A DNA stretch of 64,000 bases from Clarireedia homoeocarpa (GCA_001465935.1 LNKV01000057.1:93485-157484); one strand, 5' to 3'. Counted from the first letter of the stretch, positions 12,458 through 24,413 are shown. The notes: generated by a model not told the origin, from the letters alone. A program made the numbers and translations.

Positions 12458-13802
12458 ATGTCCCTAGCCTCTCGTGTTGCCAACCTGGTTTCCTCCGGAT
12501 CTACAGCTTCGACAGATGCCCGCAACGCATTCGGATTCGTGGATGATGGACTGCAAGAAGCGCAGGGAGAATTTGTTGAAGGTAGAGCAGGAACGGGCCA
12601 TATTGGATCGAAAATCATGGCACCGCAAAAGGATGAAGAGGAGGCAAGGCCGCCTTACTTACATGTGAGATCATGACTTCGACTTAACAAGCAAAGCACT
12701 GATTTTGATAGTCTATGATTGCTGGGGGACTAGGTGGAACTACTGGAGATCTATTGATGCACTCTCTTGATACGGTCAAAACTCGTCAGCAGGGTGACCC
12801 TCACTTTCCACCGAAATATACAAAACTATCGTCATCATATTCCACGATTTGGCGACAAGAAGGCATAAGGCGGGGCTTATATGGAGGATGGTTGCCTGCC
12901 ATGCTTGGGTCATTTCCAGGTACTATTATATTTTTTGGAACCTACGAGTACAGCAAGAGGCATATGATAGATTATGGCATTACCCCGCAAGTTGCCTATC
13001 TTTCGAGTGGTATGTTCACGCACTAGAATAATTGTTTCTTAAACTGATTATCATCATAGGCTTTGTCGCCGACTTTGCTGCTTCTTTTGTATATGTACCA
13101 TCTGAAGTCCTTAAGACTCGATTACAGCTTCAGGGGCGATACAACAATCCATTTTTCAAGTCAGGCTACAACTATAAAGGCACGGTACATGCGGCTCGTA
13201 CAATAGTAAAACAAGAGGGTTTCTCGGCGCTCTTCTATGGTTACAAGGCAACTATCTTTCGAGATCTGCCGTTCTCTGCATTACAATTTGCGTTTTACGA
13301 ACAAGGACAAACTTGGGCAAGGCAATGGAAGAAAAGTCGAGATATTGGATTGCCACTAGAACTCTTCACAGGAGCGGCAGCAGGTGGACTCGCTGGAGTA
13401 ATTACCTGTCCCTTAGATGTGGTAAAAACAAGAATCCAGACTCAAGTCAACGGACCGGAACCTTCAGCTAAGCATGCGTCAACGAATAATTCCACTTCCT
13501 ATGCTGGTCATACTAGATCAATTTCGAAGGGCCCTATGAAGCAACAGAGTCGGTCTATATCGACGTCATCACCATCAACCCATACTCCTCGTCCCGGCTC
13601 CGCTATTCTCGATACGTCCTCAGTACCTACTGGCCTCAAGCTCATCTACAAGACTGAGGGAATAGCCGGCTGGTTTCGGGGCGTAGGACCACGGGCTGTA
13701 TGGACGAGTGTACAAAGCGGTACAATGTTGTTCTTATATCAATACATACTAAAGCAACTTGACGGCTTGGGTGCATCACAAGATAGGGAATCGGTTGTAT
13801 AA
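12458..13802 (+). CDS. Mitochondrial carrier protein, yeast MME1-like
   Basis: Three exons: 12458-12664, 12712-13009 and 13060-13802, giving 415 residues. The introns are only 47 and 50 bp. Three Solcar repeats show the PxDxVKTR-type signatures: [26 protein letters not shown] and [13 protein letters not shown]. Whole segments such as [18 protein letters not shown] and [20 protein letters not shown] closely follow the yeast YMR166C/MME1 carrier, reported to export magnesium from mitochondria. Substrate is therefore inferred from family likeness. A Ser/Thr/Pro-rich insert of about 60 residues splits the third repeat after [15 protein letters not shown] low-complexity N-terminus of about 70 residues precedes repeat 1; its first exon is less certain than the rest. 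Confidence 0.88.
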
Positions 13803-14226
13803 TGGTAGGACAGGTGATTACAAAAACGGATTACGACATGGAAATGTAGGATTATGTATACAACATCGATTGCATTGGGCGGCGTTCAGAAGTCTGCAAA
13901 ATTAGACAAATAGATCTTCACTTCATCATACATCCGGAAGTTGATTGTGGCTTTTTTTTTCTGCAGTTCGGGAGCTGAGATTTGGCTCTCGCATGCACAG
14001 GCATATATATGCCTTGCAAACGAGCCCATGTCAGACGTTTGACGAGAAGTCTCCACCAGTGTCTTGCGGAATGAAACATTTTCCTACTACGTTACTAGGT
14101 TGAAAAATTGCGGCTTGCGGATACGAAGCTTTACGACGCCATTCCCACAATAAAGGTTGACCGCTTACACTGAAGTAAACGGCAGTTGAAGCCTTGGGTC
14201 GATAATTCCCCTATTATTAGAATTTG

Positions 14227-14280
14227 TAGCTCGTATCTACTAAGTAGTGCAGCTAGCTCGTATCTGCTAAGTAGTGCAGT
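14227..14280. repeat. 27-bp tandem duplication
   Basis: Two adjacent 27-bp units beginning TAGCTCGTATCT differ at the A/G following TATCT and at the last base. They lie about 45 bp before a second tandem array. Confidence 0.9.
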
Positions 14281-14324
14281 GCTACCAGAAAACCAAAATA
14301 TACCCTAAAGCTTAGCGTAGGGTC

Positions 14325-14384
14325 CGGTAATCCCCTTGAGGCTTCGGTAATCCCCTTGAGGCTTCGGTAATCCCCTTGAGGCTT
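14325..14384. repeat. 20-bp tandem repeat, three identical copies
   Basis: The unit CGGTAATCCCCTTGAGGCTT is repeated three times without mismatch, ending about 137 bp before the GMC oxidoreductase start. Perfect copies suggest recent expansion. A regulatory role is possible but unproven. Confidence 0.95.
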
Positions 14385-14520
14385 CTCTTACCATACAGCT
14401 TTTCAGCTAGCCAACCTGGTTAACGTAACTCGCTGAGGATCGTCCGAAGTCAATTGATGTTTAAAATGAGCCGGACAGCCCTCGTGGATGTGCACTTGTT
14501 CATCTCAAACACATCTTGCA

Positions 14521-16535
14521 ATGTTGTTCTTAAATCGCGCCCTCGTTGTCGTTGGACTTATTGGTAGAGCAGTAAGTGCTGCAGAATGGAGTAGTGAACA
14601 ATGGGACGCAATCATTGTGGGTGCTGGGCCTGCGGGTATCATAGGTTCGTCGATATCATTGTTCTACTATGATTTGTACATTGGTTGACCTCAAATCTTA
14701 GTCGCTTCCAGGCTTTGCGAGGCCGGTCTCAAGACATTACTACTTGAGGGAGGAGGTTTATCATACGGTGTAACCGGCGGTGATCTGGATGCACGACGAC
14801 CAGTAAGTCTCTTCCTTTGAAAAGGTGGATAGCTTTTTGACACATCTTAGAGCTGGCTTGCCGGCACAAACCTGACAAGGGTCGATGTTCCGGGACTCTA
14901 CTCATCAATTTTCAGTGATGGGGGAAATCTTATGTGTCAAGGCGTAGTGAACGCGTACGGGGGTTGCACCATTGGTGGAAACTCAGCTATCAATGCGGGC
15001 TTGTTCTTCGAACCCCCTGCTTCTGATTGGGACTTGTATTTTCCCGAAGGTGTAAGTGATTGCGGCAACAGAGCCATTTGCTTTGGTGTATTGAGACTAA
15101 TATTGGCATAGTGGAAATCTACAGACATGGACGCAGCAATCCAAAGACTTTATGCTAGCCAGCCATCTACCAATCTTACTTCCCAGAATGGCGTTCGATA
15201 CTTACAATCAGGTTACGACGCAGCCAGAAAGTGGTTAGTCGACGGACTTGGATACAAGGACGTAGACATCAACGCACAAGCAGATGACAAAACCAAAGTT
15301 TTTGGGCATCCTATTTACGACTATGCGAATGGACAAAGAGGCGGTCCTGTAACCACTTACTTGCAGACAGCTCTTCAGCACGAAAATTTCCACCTACAGT
15401 CTTCGACCCAAGTGCTGCGGGTTGAACGGGAGGGTGATCACGCTACTGGTGTTATCGCTATGGTGAATGGATCCGAAACATTTATTGCTCTTACTCCTAC
15501 CGGCAGAGTGATTGCATCCGGAGGTGCTCTGCAAAGTCCAGGACTCTTGATGCATTCTGGAATTGGCGACCCAGCAACTCTCGCAAGCCTTCAGGCTGCT
15601 GGAAAACTGTCCCAGAATATGACCAGCGATGACTGGATTAATTCCACATCCATTGGAGCTGGTCTCTTCGACAATCCTAATACCTTTATTGAGCTGCAAG
15701 GTCCGACTATTGAGGCTTATGCTTACTCTTACAACGATCCACTGGCAACAGACAAGGAATTATATCTGGACTCGCGTAGTGGCCCCTATGCTACTGCTGG
15801 ACAGACTTCGGTTTTCTGGACTACTATCACACATGATGATAACAGCGTTGCTGGCTGTAAGTACACCCTACTTTACTATTTACACAAATTCCTTTGCGCC
15901 ACTCTATGATCACCACCATTACCCCTTAATTTTCTAACACCCAGACTTAACATTTCTCCTTCCTCTTCACCATAATATTTCCGAGAAATTATATAATAAC
16001 AAACAATTATCCAGTGCAAGGAACCATTGGTTCATCCGGCTACGCCGACTTCAACACCAACAACACCATAACCCTCAATATCTACGGCACATCCGGCCTT
16101 CTCTCCACCGGCCGCGTTGTTCTCGATAACAACGGCATCCCCGGCGCCTCCGGCGATGTCTACTACTCCAACCCGCGCGACGCTCTCGACATCAGCACCT
16201 TCATCTACGACATCTTCCAAGCGCTTCCCGCCGCCGGTCTCACGCCCATGAACATCCCACAGACGGCCACGCGCGAGCAAATCGAAACGTACATCACCAC
16301 TGGGTCGTCGTATGCGCGCGGCCAGGTCAATCATTGGAGCAGCAGTTGTAGGATTGGCGCGTGTGTAGATACGGATACGAAGGTGATTGGAATGAGCAAT
16401 TTGCATGTGGTGGATGCGAGTATTGTGGCGCCGTTGACGGTGAATCCGCAGTTTGGCGTTATGGCTGCGGCGGAGAAGGCAAGTGAGAGGATTTTGGGGT
16501 TGTTGGGATTGTGTGTGGCTGGTGTTTGTGTTTGA
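14521..16535 (+). CDS. Secreted GMC oxidoreductase, cellobiose dehydrogenase flavodomain-like
   Basis: Five exons: 14521-14644, 14702-14802, 14851-15051, 15112-15856 and 16015-16535, giving 563 residues. Residues 1-20 form a signal peptide. The FAD-binding dinucleotide motif is DAIIVGAGPAGIIVASRLCEAG, completed by the first splice. The GMC signature segment YGGCTIGGNSAINAGLFF follows. Near the C-terminus, VNHWSSSCRIG supplies the catalytic His, and VNPQFGVMAAAEKASERI supplies the partner Asn. A His/Asn pair and the HW segment point to the cellobiose dehydrogenase flavin-domain branch rather than glucose oxidase. There is no haem domain and no cellulose-binding module. It probably oxidises a sugar outside the cell and passes electrons to quinones or oxygen; the substrate cannot be read from sequence. 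The upstream in-frame ATG at 14488 would spoil the signal peptide. Confidence 0.88.
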
Positions 16536-16801
16536 GGAGGGGAAGATGGATGTTTAGATGCCGTTGTGTGAGGATGTGCGGTGGATGGTTGGAAGTTCCT
16601 AATCGGAGTCTAATAAGCAGTACACGACATGGTAGACTATATTATGCTAGCAAATTGTTTAATATTAATGATAGTAATTCCTCAAGTTCCTCCAAATTAT
16701 CGAACGTGTTGAGATCTACCGTCTGTTCTGTGAGCCTCATGTCCTCAACGGTTCTTCATTTCTAAGTGCGGATATGTCCGTTTCTTTTTATACTATATCA
16801 T

Positions 16802-16862
16802 ATGTCTGATTGTTCAAGTCAAACTCGGACATAGAGAACTTAGTTATCTACTTTCAAGAAAA
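16802..16862 (+). repeat. Dispersed repeat, copy A
   Basis: The copy begins ATGTCTGATTGTTCAAGT and continues to GAGAACTTAG. It matches copies B-E along the core TGATTGTTCAAGTGAAA, then a spacer, then ATTGAGAACTTATATATA. It is diverged compared with copy C. Confidence 0.7.
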
Positions 16863-17106
16863 GATATCTCAAAGTGTATACTTCAGTCTTACATATCTAA
16901 CCTTTGATGTTAGTCGATCGATGAACTGGTATATCTACCGGTGCATGAACGAACAAACTATGGAGCTACTGGACGTATCAGGAAGGCTTACGAAAGAGAG
17001 AAACTACAAAAGTCAAATCGAAGTATAATGTATCTTTAAGTGCACTAATTCATCGACCAACTTCAGGTTTCAATCATAGATTTGTTCATTTTTAAAAATA
17101 CTAAGT

Positions 17107-17165
17107 CATATATCTGATTATTCAAGTGAGGTCTGAACATTGACAACTTACATATATACTTGCTA
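17107..17165 (+). repeat. Dispersed repeat, copy B
   Basis: It reads ATCTGATTATTCAAGTGAGG, then TGAACATTGACAACTTACAT and ATATACTTGCTA. The order and spacing of blocks equal those in copies A and C, about 300 bp from copy A in the same orientation. Confidence 0.75.
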
Positions 17166-17474
17166 ACTAAAAGAGAGAGCTCAAAAGAAATTAGTACAGC
17201 TACTGTTGATAGAAGATAGTCTAGTAGCGAAAACTCCATGTAGTAAAAGATTGAATCCAAACACTACGTCGGCTGCCCATATAGTAATCCGCAGCGAACA
17301 GAATCATAAAGTGTTTGGAAGATACAAACCACATCAACTACTTATTATCATTTTGAACGTCAATGCGGAGGAATGGACCTTCGCTGACTCTTGCTTCTCG
17401 AAAAAGTCCTCATGTGTGGTATCCTGTCCAATCCTCTGATGATTTGTAAGTATTATCCCTCAAATTTCCTCCTG

Positions 17475-18230
17475 CTATCCGCCTCGACCTCGGGGAATCT
17501 TCACCGAAGACTTCTTTCCCACTGAGATGCCTCTGATCTCTGCCAATGTGTCTCTAATGGCCGGGCTGGTTGGTGTAACGACGTGTTCTTTCACATGCAT
17601 ACCTCCGTCAAGCCAACCCGCCAACTGATCATTGAGATATAGATGGCCGGAGAACTGCTAAATGATCTTCTGCCCGTCCCGTTCACATCTGAGGTGCCAT
17701 AGTTGACGCCGTGGACCCGATTTGTTCGATTTTCATGATGACTGGGGACTCCATTCAAATCTTTACCAATGACACAGGTGCAATTATCATCGAAGCTGAC
17801 GCCATTTTGTCATTTTTGCATGCGAACAGGAGCGTTTAGATCGAATGCTTCTCCTACTCGGGCACTGTCCTAACTAAGATTGGCAGTCTCGTATTCAAGC
17901 ATTTTGATGAATTTGTAGAAACCCGAGGCAATAATTGCTCCAAGGAAGGGACCGAGTCAGTAGATTCACTGATAGCCATTGAACTGGTGGCTTACGACGT
18001 AAGGGCTGGAAAAAAAAAAAAAGTGCAGGGTTAACGGAGCCTCCGGTGAAGTAGAGACCTGATAGTTTGTATTAGAATGGGTGGTCGAGCCAGGACAAAG
18101 AGCAGCGTCAGGGTTTAGTGTTACAACAAGTTAGCAAATACATACATGTCAGTTCAGCAACAAACAGTGACAAGCCAATCTCGATTGGGGTCAAGATAAA
18201 CAGTGGTAGTGTAGCTCACAGAGCTTGACA
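17475..18230 (-). pseudogene. Aquaporin pseudogene with RIP-like stops
   Basis: Read on the minus strand, this region gives FILTPIEIGLSLFVAELT, a GTATGT...CTAAC...CAG intron, then CLYFTGGSVNPA. These are the helix and second NPA-loop region of a fungal aquaporin or aquaglyceroporin (NPA at 18024-18032). After an A/T run of 13 at 18010-18022, the reading continues SPYVVSHQFNGYQ-stop-IY-stop-LGPFLGAIIASG and FYKFIKMLEYE, the last membrane helix and tail. A C-terminal tail ends KIPRGRGG before a stop at 17475-17477. In-frame stops lie at 17966-17968, 17957-17959, 17870-17872, 17810-17812 and 17658-17660. Two are TGA where the family has Trp, and others fit CAG to TAG. The N-terminal half, with the first NPA motif, is not recognisable. 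I regard it as dead. Confidence 0.8.
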
Positions 18231-20402
18231 CTTGCCTGAGAGACTTGGAGGTGGTAGACGGGTCGAGTTGAACCTCAGCCCAGCATCTACAAATATGCTT
18301 GGATGCAGGAGACCTTGCTTATGGTAATCTTAAAATGCGATCGTAAACAGGGCATGTGTATGAATTCGCGAGGCTTGTAGACGCTATGTTGAAAAACAGG
18401 AGTTTTGCACGATTTGACTTGGGAGGAGATAATGTGCATATACATCTAATATGAATTGACAGATGCGTTATGAGCAGCGGGTAGAAACAACTAGTGGGCG
18501 TACTAACCATCCGACTAGTCTCAGATGTCTGATTGTTTAAGTGAAATTTGAACTTTGAGCACTTGTGTATCTATTTGTCCAAGTAAAATTTGAACATTAA
18601 GAACTTATATATATACTTGCTAGAATATAGATCTGAGAAGTAACATATATTTTGATTAAGTATCGAAGTTTTGAAGCGAAGTCAGATAGGTAGTACACCT
18701 ACAAGATATGCTAGGAGAGTATAGCAGTATATGAATCCAGAGGCGAGAACGGATAACAAATGAAATGAGTAAGGAAAACATTTCGGCTCTTTCTGTTTGT
18801 TATTTCATGTTATCCTTATCCATAACATAACAATTGCATCATTACCTCTATTGAAATATTCACAGTAAGTGGTTTTCCACCACAGCATGTATTCTATGCT
18901 GTCGCATGCTTGCAGTACTCTTCATAGAATTGTTCGATAGACACTTAATCGAAACATGATGGTCGCTTGGCGAAGACATTGCATAGATGAATGTCTGATC
19001 GTCATCTGTTCGGAGACAATCAGAGATCAGAAACTCTTCATTCTGAAGAACTTCCATGGGCATAGCCTTGTAAATGCGTATATGCGATAGCTGTTATCAG
19101 CGTACCGTCCGAGGCCCGGGTGGCCGTCAGAGAATACGAACGACTATATGAAACACCTCCAAGGTTACAACGTGCAGGAGTCATTGTATAACATGCCTGC
19201 CAGCCAGTCGGACCATTCATCATGAACTCACCGAGAGGAACTGGGTGCTTCATCGAAACATGAATCAAATACCTGAATCATAGACAGACATTGCAGAACC
19301 GTGAATCTCACGAAGTGAATTTGGCAGGCTGACAACATGATGTGGCATAGAGGGGCCATGCATGAATTAGCTAGTTGAATAGCTTGGAATAAGAGCGGAA
19401 AACCCCTCACTCTTTAATGCATGTGTGGTTCTTAGTGATTTTGGAGGGGTACTTGCACCACCAGCCTTAACAGTTCGCCACAGGGAAGAATGTCATACAA
19501 CACTGCTTATGCGTCCACTAGAAGCACAGTTCGAACAACAAGCACCACTCTCATATTCAGCAGAGGTCTGGAGCTTGACTGTAGCGGGATGGAGACAGTT
19601 GGCATAAAGGCCACTTTAGCGGCGAATTCGTTCCTGCTGATGAGACCCATTCCACCTGGCCAGTGGGATGCTCGGAGGAACAGGGCCAGTCCTTTGACGT
19701 GAAGGGATAGCTAAAGAAGAACCGTGAAGTGTGTGGCCTCCACTGACAAGACGTCTGAGGAAGGTGAGCGGATATATCGAGGGAAACGCGGTGGCGGTGA
19801 CTTTCTGTCGATGAGGAAATAGCTACCATCTTAGATTTGATGAGAACAGCCAACCAGCTGCCGAAGAAGTTTTAAAGTCATGAGAGATGATGGAGTGGGC
19901 TTTGCATGCTTTCGAGAGCAATTCGCAGTTTCCAGTGTGCAAGAACAATGTGAATCAGATCATTCACGAGACGAGCAAACGGCAAAAGCAAAAGCAAACA
20001 CAAAAGACAAAAAGACATTTGTCATCTGAGGAGGCAATGACTTATGTTCCAGCCTGCGTGGTGTGATCTACAAGGTACAGGACACCAACACCTGCACAGC
20101 TGCACTCATATCCCGCTCGGTTACAGGGTAAGAGGGTCAGCCACAATTTGAGCGTCACCCCATACTAGCTCCCAAGGACATTCATTCCAACTGCTATACA
20201 ACTTCTCCCAACTTCCACTTCCGCTATTGATTCCATCTTTTGCAATAATAAACCACCGTACCGAGTACTGAATTTCCTCGCCCTCGAGTTTCGAATGCGA
20301 CCCAGCTCGTGCAAGAGGCAGCTGCAGAGCTGAAGAAGTTGTTCTACCCATCTGCGCCCCCTCGTGATAAATTTCAAGATACGACACGATACGATACCCA
20401 TC
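18231..20402. other. Intergenic, decayed accessory DNA
   Basis: Over 2 kb without a supported gene. It holds tandem copies of the dispersed repeat (18522-18672). The minus strand at 18860-19270 looks weakly coding, with a possible GTACGC...ACAAG intron, but the frames do not join cleanly and I do not recognise the product. The last few hundred bases are the promoter of the RING protein. Confidence 0.4.
18522..18672 (+). repeat. Dispersed repeat, copy C (two tandem heads plus tail)
   Basis: The head TTAAGTGAAATTTGAAC occurs at about 18536 and again, as CCAAGTAAAATTTGAACATT, at about 18579. The second continues AAGAACTTATATATATACTT and GCTAGAATATAGATCTGAGA. The tail TAAGTATCGAAGTTTTGAA near 18655 also has a counterpart in copy D, so the full element is longer than the 50-bp head. 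Confidence 0.8.
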
Positions 20403-23204
20403 ATGCGAGCGCCAAGAGTCGTAATAATCGTTGCTTTCCTCCTTACGACTTTCTTCCTTACCTTTGTATCCCTGCGATCTTCTCATCCACCAGCGACCGT
20501 GTCAGCTTCTTCGACAGTCCCAAAAACAGGAATAAAATCTTTGTTTTCCAGTCGAGCCCCGTTCTCGTTGTTCCCCCCCAATGCGATCATAACCCTCACT
20601 CACGATAACACAACTGCCTTTTTGGCGAGACCTGCAGCGTTTGGGCCATTACTCCCTTCGGATGGCCTCAAAGGGCAGTTATGGATAGGTAGTGGGTTTG
20701 GAGATGATAGCGTTCGGCAGGATTTCGTAGCCGCAGGTGCTGAGGGCGAATTAGGGTGCAGTGATGTACCAAATTGGGTGGATAGCTTTGCAAAGTCCGG
20801 CGCGGTAACCCTGGATAGAGAAGATATGTTCACGACGACGACTAGCAAATCAGAATCTAGCAAGAGATCGAACGGGAGGGAAGAGAATTTTGGTGATAAG
20901 AAAACAGTAAAAGGCAAATCTGCAATCAAGGAGAATGGCAAAACGGAGCCTTCGGTTGACGACGGAACTGACGACTATTTACATCATCCTCTACCTGGCT
21001 CAGCAGTATCGAAACCTACCGACAAACAAGCAGCAGATTCCAAGGGCAATCATGCAGACATTCAATCAATACAGGAGAGTGCTGAGATAGCGGGCAAAAT
21101 TGTACTTCTTAGCCGTGGTGGCTGTGGATTTTTGGAGAAGGTTAAATGGGCGCAACGTAGAGGGGCAAAAGCTTTGATCGTTGGCGATGATAAAAGCGGT
21201 GGACCACTAACGCAGATGTACGCCCGAGGTGACACTTCGAATGTTACTATTCCAGCGGTCTTTACCTCACGTACTACAGCCCATCTTCTATCTTCGCTCA
21301 TAGGACAGGTCACTTTCACGGAGGGCTCGGTCGACGAGGGTGGCAAGACGAAGATAAAATCCCAGGAAAAGAATGATAAGCCCAGAAAAGCTGGGAAGAA
21401 GGTACCAGGACCTACATTTACCCCTACTACAGCGACTTCGAAGTCTACCTCAACGGCTCGAGCGAACTCCAGAAAGTCAGCAAAGGCATCCTTGAAGACT
21501 GACGAAAAGTTGACACCTATTGAGACGGAAAAACCGGGTTGGTTTAGGTCCTTATTCTTTGGTGGTGGTGGTCGAAACTTGAAGATAGACAGTAGTAGAC
21601 CCCCAAGCAGCGGTCAGCTGGATTGGGTACTGGTAGATGATTGGAAAGACGACGACAACCGCGGCACAAAAAAGATTTCCGCGTCTAAGTTTAGCGACAA
21701 GGACAAGCCAGAGATAGACAAGAAAACTCAGCAGAACGGTAAGAATGGGAACAAGCCTGCTTTGGCGGATGACTTCGTTATTGGTGTTCAAGACTGGCGG
21801 GATCCAGACTTGGTGGGTTCAGCCAACATCAAAGAGTCCGAAGAAACGGGCAAAGGCAACTCCAAAAAAAATAGCAATCCAGATGCCGACAAATCTAAAA
21901 ATGAGTTACCTCAGCCTACAAATACCGGAAAGAAGAGTCTAGGCAATTCGCAACAAGAAGAATCTGAACAGACACCAAAACTGCGAGGGGGTAGTATTAC
22001 ACCGGGGAGTGGTGAATATACCGCGACACTTTCTTCGGACGTCGAAAAGGCTAAAGGCAAAGAAGCTATGAAAGATTCCGGCTCCGGAGGTAGTAAATCC
22101 AAGGGAATCTTGACCACAATATTTGGTGATGACGAAGAAGATTTCGAGTTCATTGTACCTGGATCTAGTAGCACTGGTAGTGTTGATATTGATGACGAAA
22201 GCAACGAAGAAAACGATGATGACAGTGGCGACGAGGAAGAGGGGCTATGGGTTACATTGACACCCACTCATGGAGCTAGTCCTTTCCTGGATACTTTATT
22301 AGTACTGGTTGTCAGTCCTTTGGTCACCTTGACTGTAGTTTACGCGCTACTACTACTCAGATCCAGAATAAGACGCCGCCGCTGGAGAGCACCAAAATCA
22401 GTTGTTGACAAACTTCCTGTCAGGACTTACCAAACAATCAACAACAGTGGTAATCAGTCACCTCTTCTTCCATCTCCAACGAGTTCCTCCGCCACCACCC
22501 CTCTTCTTCAACATCAGACCCCTAGCCGACCACGCCCTAGGTCGCAAACCACAACCGGAATACCCGAGCCTGGAGATCTATCTCGGGTCAATTCAGTACC
22601 GTTGCAAGTTCCGACTCTCATGTCCCCACCTCGCGGTAATGAGCGTGAGAAGAACGTCGGCTCGCCAAGCCAGTGGAAGAAATATATGGGCAAACAAGTC
22701 GAATGCGTTGTGTGTCTGGAGGAATATGTCGATGGGGTCAGCCAAGTAATGAGCCTGCCATGTGGCCATGAGTTTCATGTGGATTGCATGTGAGTAACAA
22801 TCGAGTCTTTCTGCCAAACGCATCTAACTAACATAATCCTTAGAACCCCCTGGCTGACTACTCGTCGACGAACGTGTCCGATTTGTAAAGGCGATGTTGT
22901 ACGATCTCTTGCTCGAGGTTCTCCTTCCAGTCCACGGTATGAGCCGTACCGAGACGATGATAGTGACGATGATGTACAAGCTCAAGCTGCCGAGACTGTC
23001 AACAGGTCGTCATCAGCGGCACTTCCAATATCCCGTGATCTCGAGGAAGAAATGGCAGATGATCTCGAATCGGGCACGTCGCAGCCGTCGCGCAGACGAG
23101 CAGACGGAAGTTCTCGAATAGGAAATCTGCGAAATATAATAATAGGAAGTCTTAGGTCTCCTTCAAGAAGTCCTGGGCACGAAGAGTCTGATCGAGATCG
23201 GTGA
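20403..23204 (+). CDS. PA-TM-RING-type E3 ubiquitin ligase
   Basis: Two exons, 20403-22789 and 22844-23204, giving about 915 residues. The N-terminus MRAPRVVIIVAFLLTTFFL is a signal peptide or anchor, so I prefer this ATG to the one at 20364. A protease-associated (PA) domain lies near residues 223-300 (KIVLLSRGGCGFLEKVKWAQ and YARGDTSNVTIPAVF). A disordered Lys/Ser/Asp-rich linker of about 300 residues leads to one membrane helix near 630-655, followed by RSRIRRRRWR. The RING-H2 domain begins at Cys768: CVVCLEEY, LPCGHEFHVDC, then across the splice ITPWLTTRRRTCPIC, giving all eight zinc ligands. This order (lumenal PA, TM, cytosolic RING) is that of endomembrane ubiquitin ligases such as RNF13 and yeast Tul1-related proteins. 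Substrates are unknown. Confidence 0.9.
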
Positions 23205-24413
23205 AAGCATCTATATTTTTTATTGAGAAACGGGCAGAAAGAGGAAGCGATCTACGTAATCTTTTGATCATCTTCAGAGCTGTTTTAATCCTTCTGGGGA
23301 TTTTGAACAACAGCGACTTGAAGATGGAATTGTCTCTTTTGTATTGGTGCATAGGATGAAGGGGCAAGGCACTTCTGAAGGTCAGGATTATGGGCATGGA
23401 TGGCGCATATCACTCATTCATTAACTACATATTTTTTTTTTCTTGTCATTTTTATGCGTGTCATATTTCAGTGTGTGCCATGTGTGTGATGGTATGAATT
23501 AGGACGACTGAGTGACAAGGGACGATGATTAGGGGATGAGGCTCTGGTCGATACCGGATCTGATACTGCGCATGGAGTGTAAATCATAGCTAGGAAATAG
23601 CTCGTAAATAGAGAAGTGAACGAAGGCTTAGGAACGATTTCCAAATCGTGGGTAGTTCATTGGCTGAGGACTTACTAATTGGTCCTTTTGGAACGGGAAT
23701 ACCAGTGAGCAGCAGGACGGATGACTTCTGATACGTGCATGTCAGGATTCATGAAAAGTGATCATTCCCATCCCATGAAATATCGATCTGACCCAAGCTG
23801 GTGGTGTGGTGACGACCTTTTTGACTTCGCAGTTGCGATTTCGACCAATCGGTTATTTTTAGAAGAAGCTTGGACATTTCCAAGTCCGTCTCCGCTTACC
23901 GCTCTCCACGAATATGCATCATCATCTACCCTTCGTGCGGCAATTCCAGCCATCGCATGCCGGACCCTGCTTAGATGCATAGTGATGTCTTCAACCATCT
24001 AAAACTCTTGATGGCTACACGTTCCCCTCTCCTAGTACAGCTGATTGACTCACCTTTTCTTTTTACATAAGGGGGTCAGCTTCGAACCTCGAGAAAGCGA
24101 ATATAAGCTATAACAGTTGTTGCACGAGCTGGCTCTGCATGATCTCAAGACCTGCTTGTTTTGTCGAGATAGACTAACTTCGTTACACCCAATTCTTGGC
24201 GCGAAAAGACATGCGCTTTCCTACGATATAAAGACCGCCTTATATACTCATCGGCGAACGGTATAAGCCAGAAGAAAGTCGACAAAAGCTCGGGTCAACT
24301 GGCGAAATCTGCAAGTGGCAACCCTCGCAAGGACCGCATTAGACTCTCGGCGCATTGAGTCCTCAACAACTTAGGTTCCCTCAACGGGAGTTATACGAAC
24401 GTTATAAACAAAA
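23205..24413. other. Intergenic
   Basis: No gene is supported. Short ORFs on both strands lack codon structure or recognisable products. Confidence 0.35.

Larger units (their letters stand above)
13803..14520. other. Intergenic with tandem repeats
   Basis: No gene is seen in these 718 bases. They hold two short tandem arrays, listed separately, and the promoter of the GMC oxidoreductase gene. Confidence 0.4.
16536..17474. other. Intergenic, AT-rich, with dispersed repeat copies
   Basis: No gene is recognised. Two copies of the dispersed repeat described at 16802 and 17107 lie here. The stretch looks like decayed accessory DNA. Confidence 0.4.
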
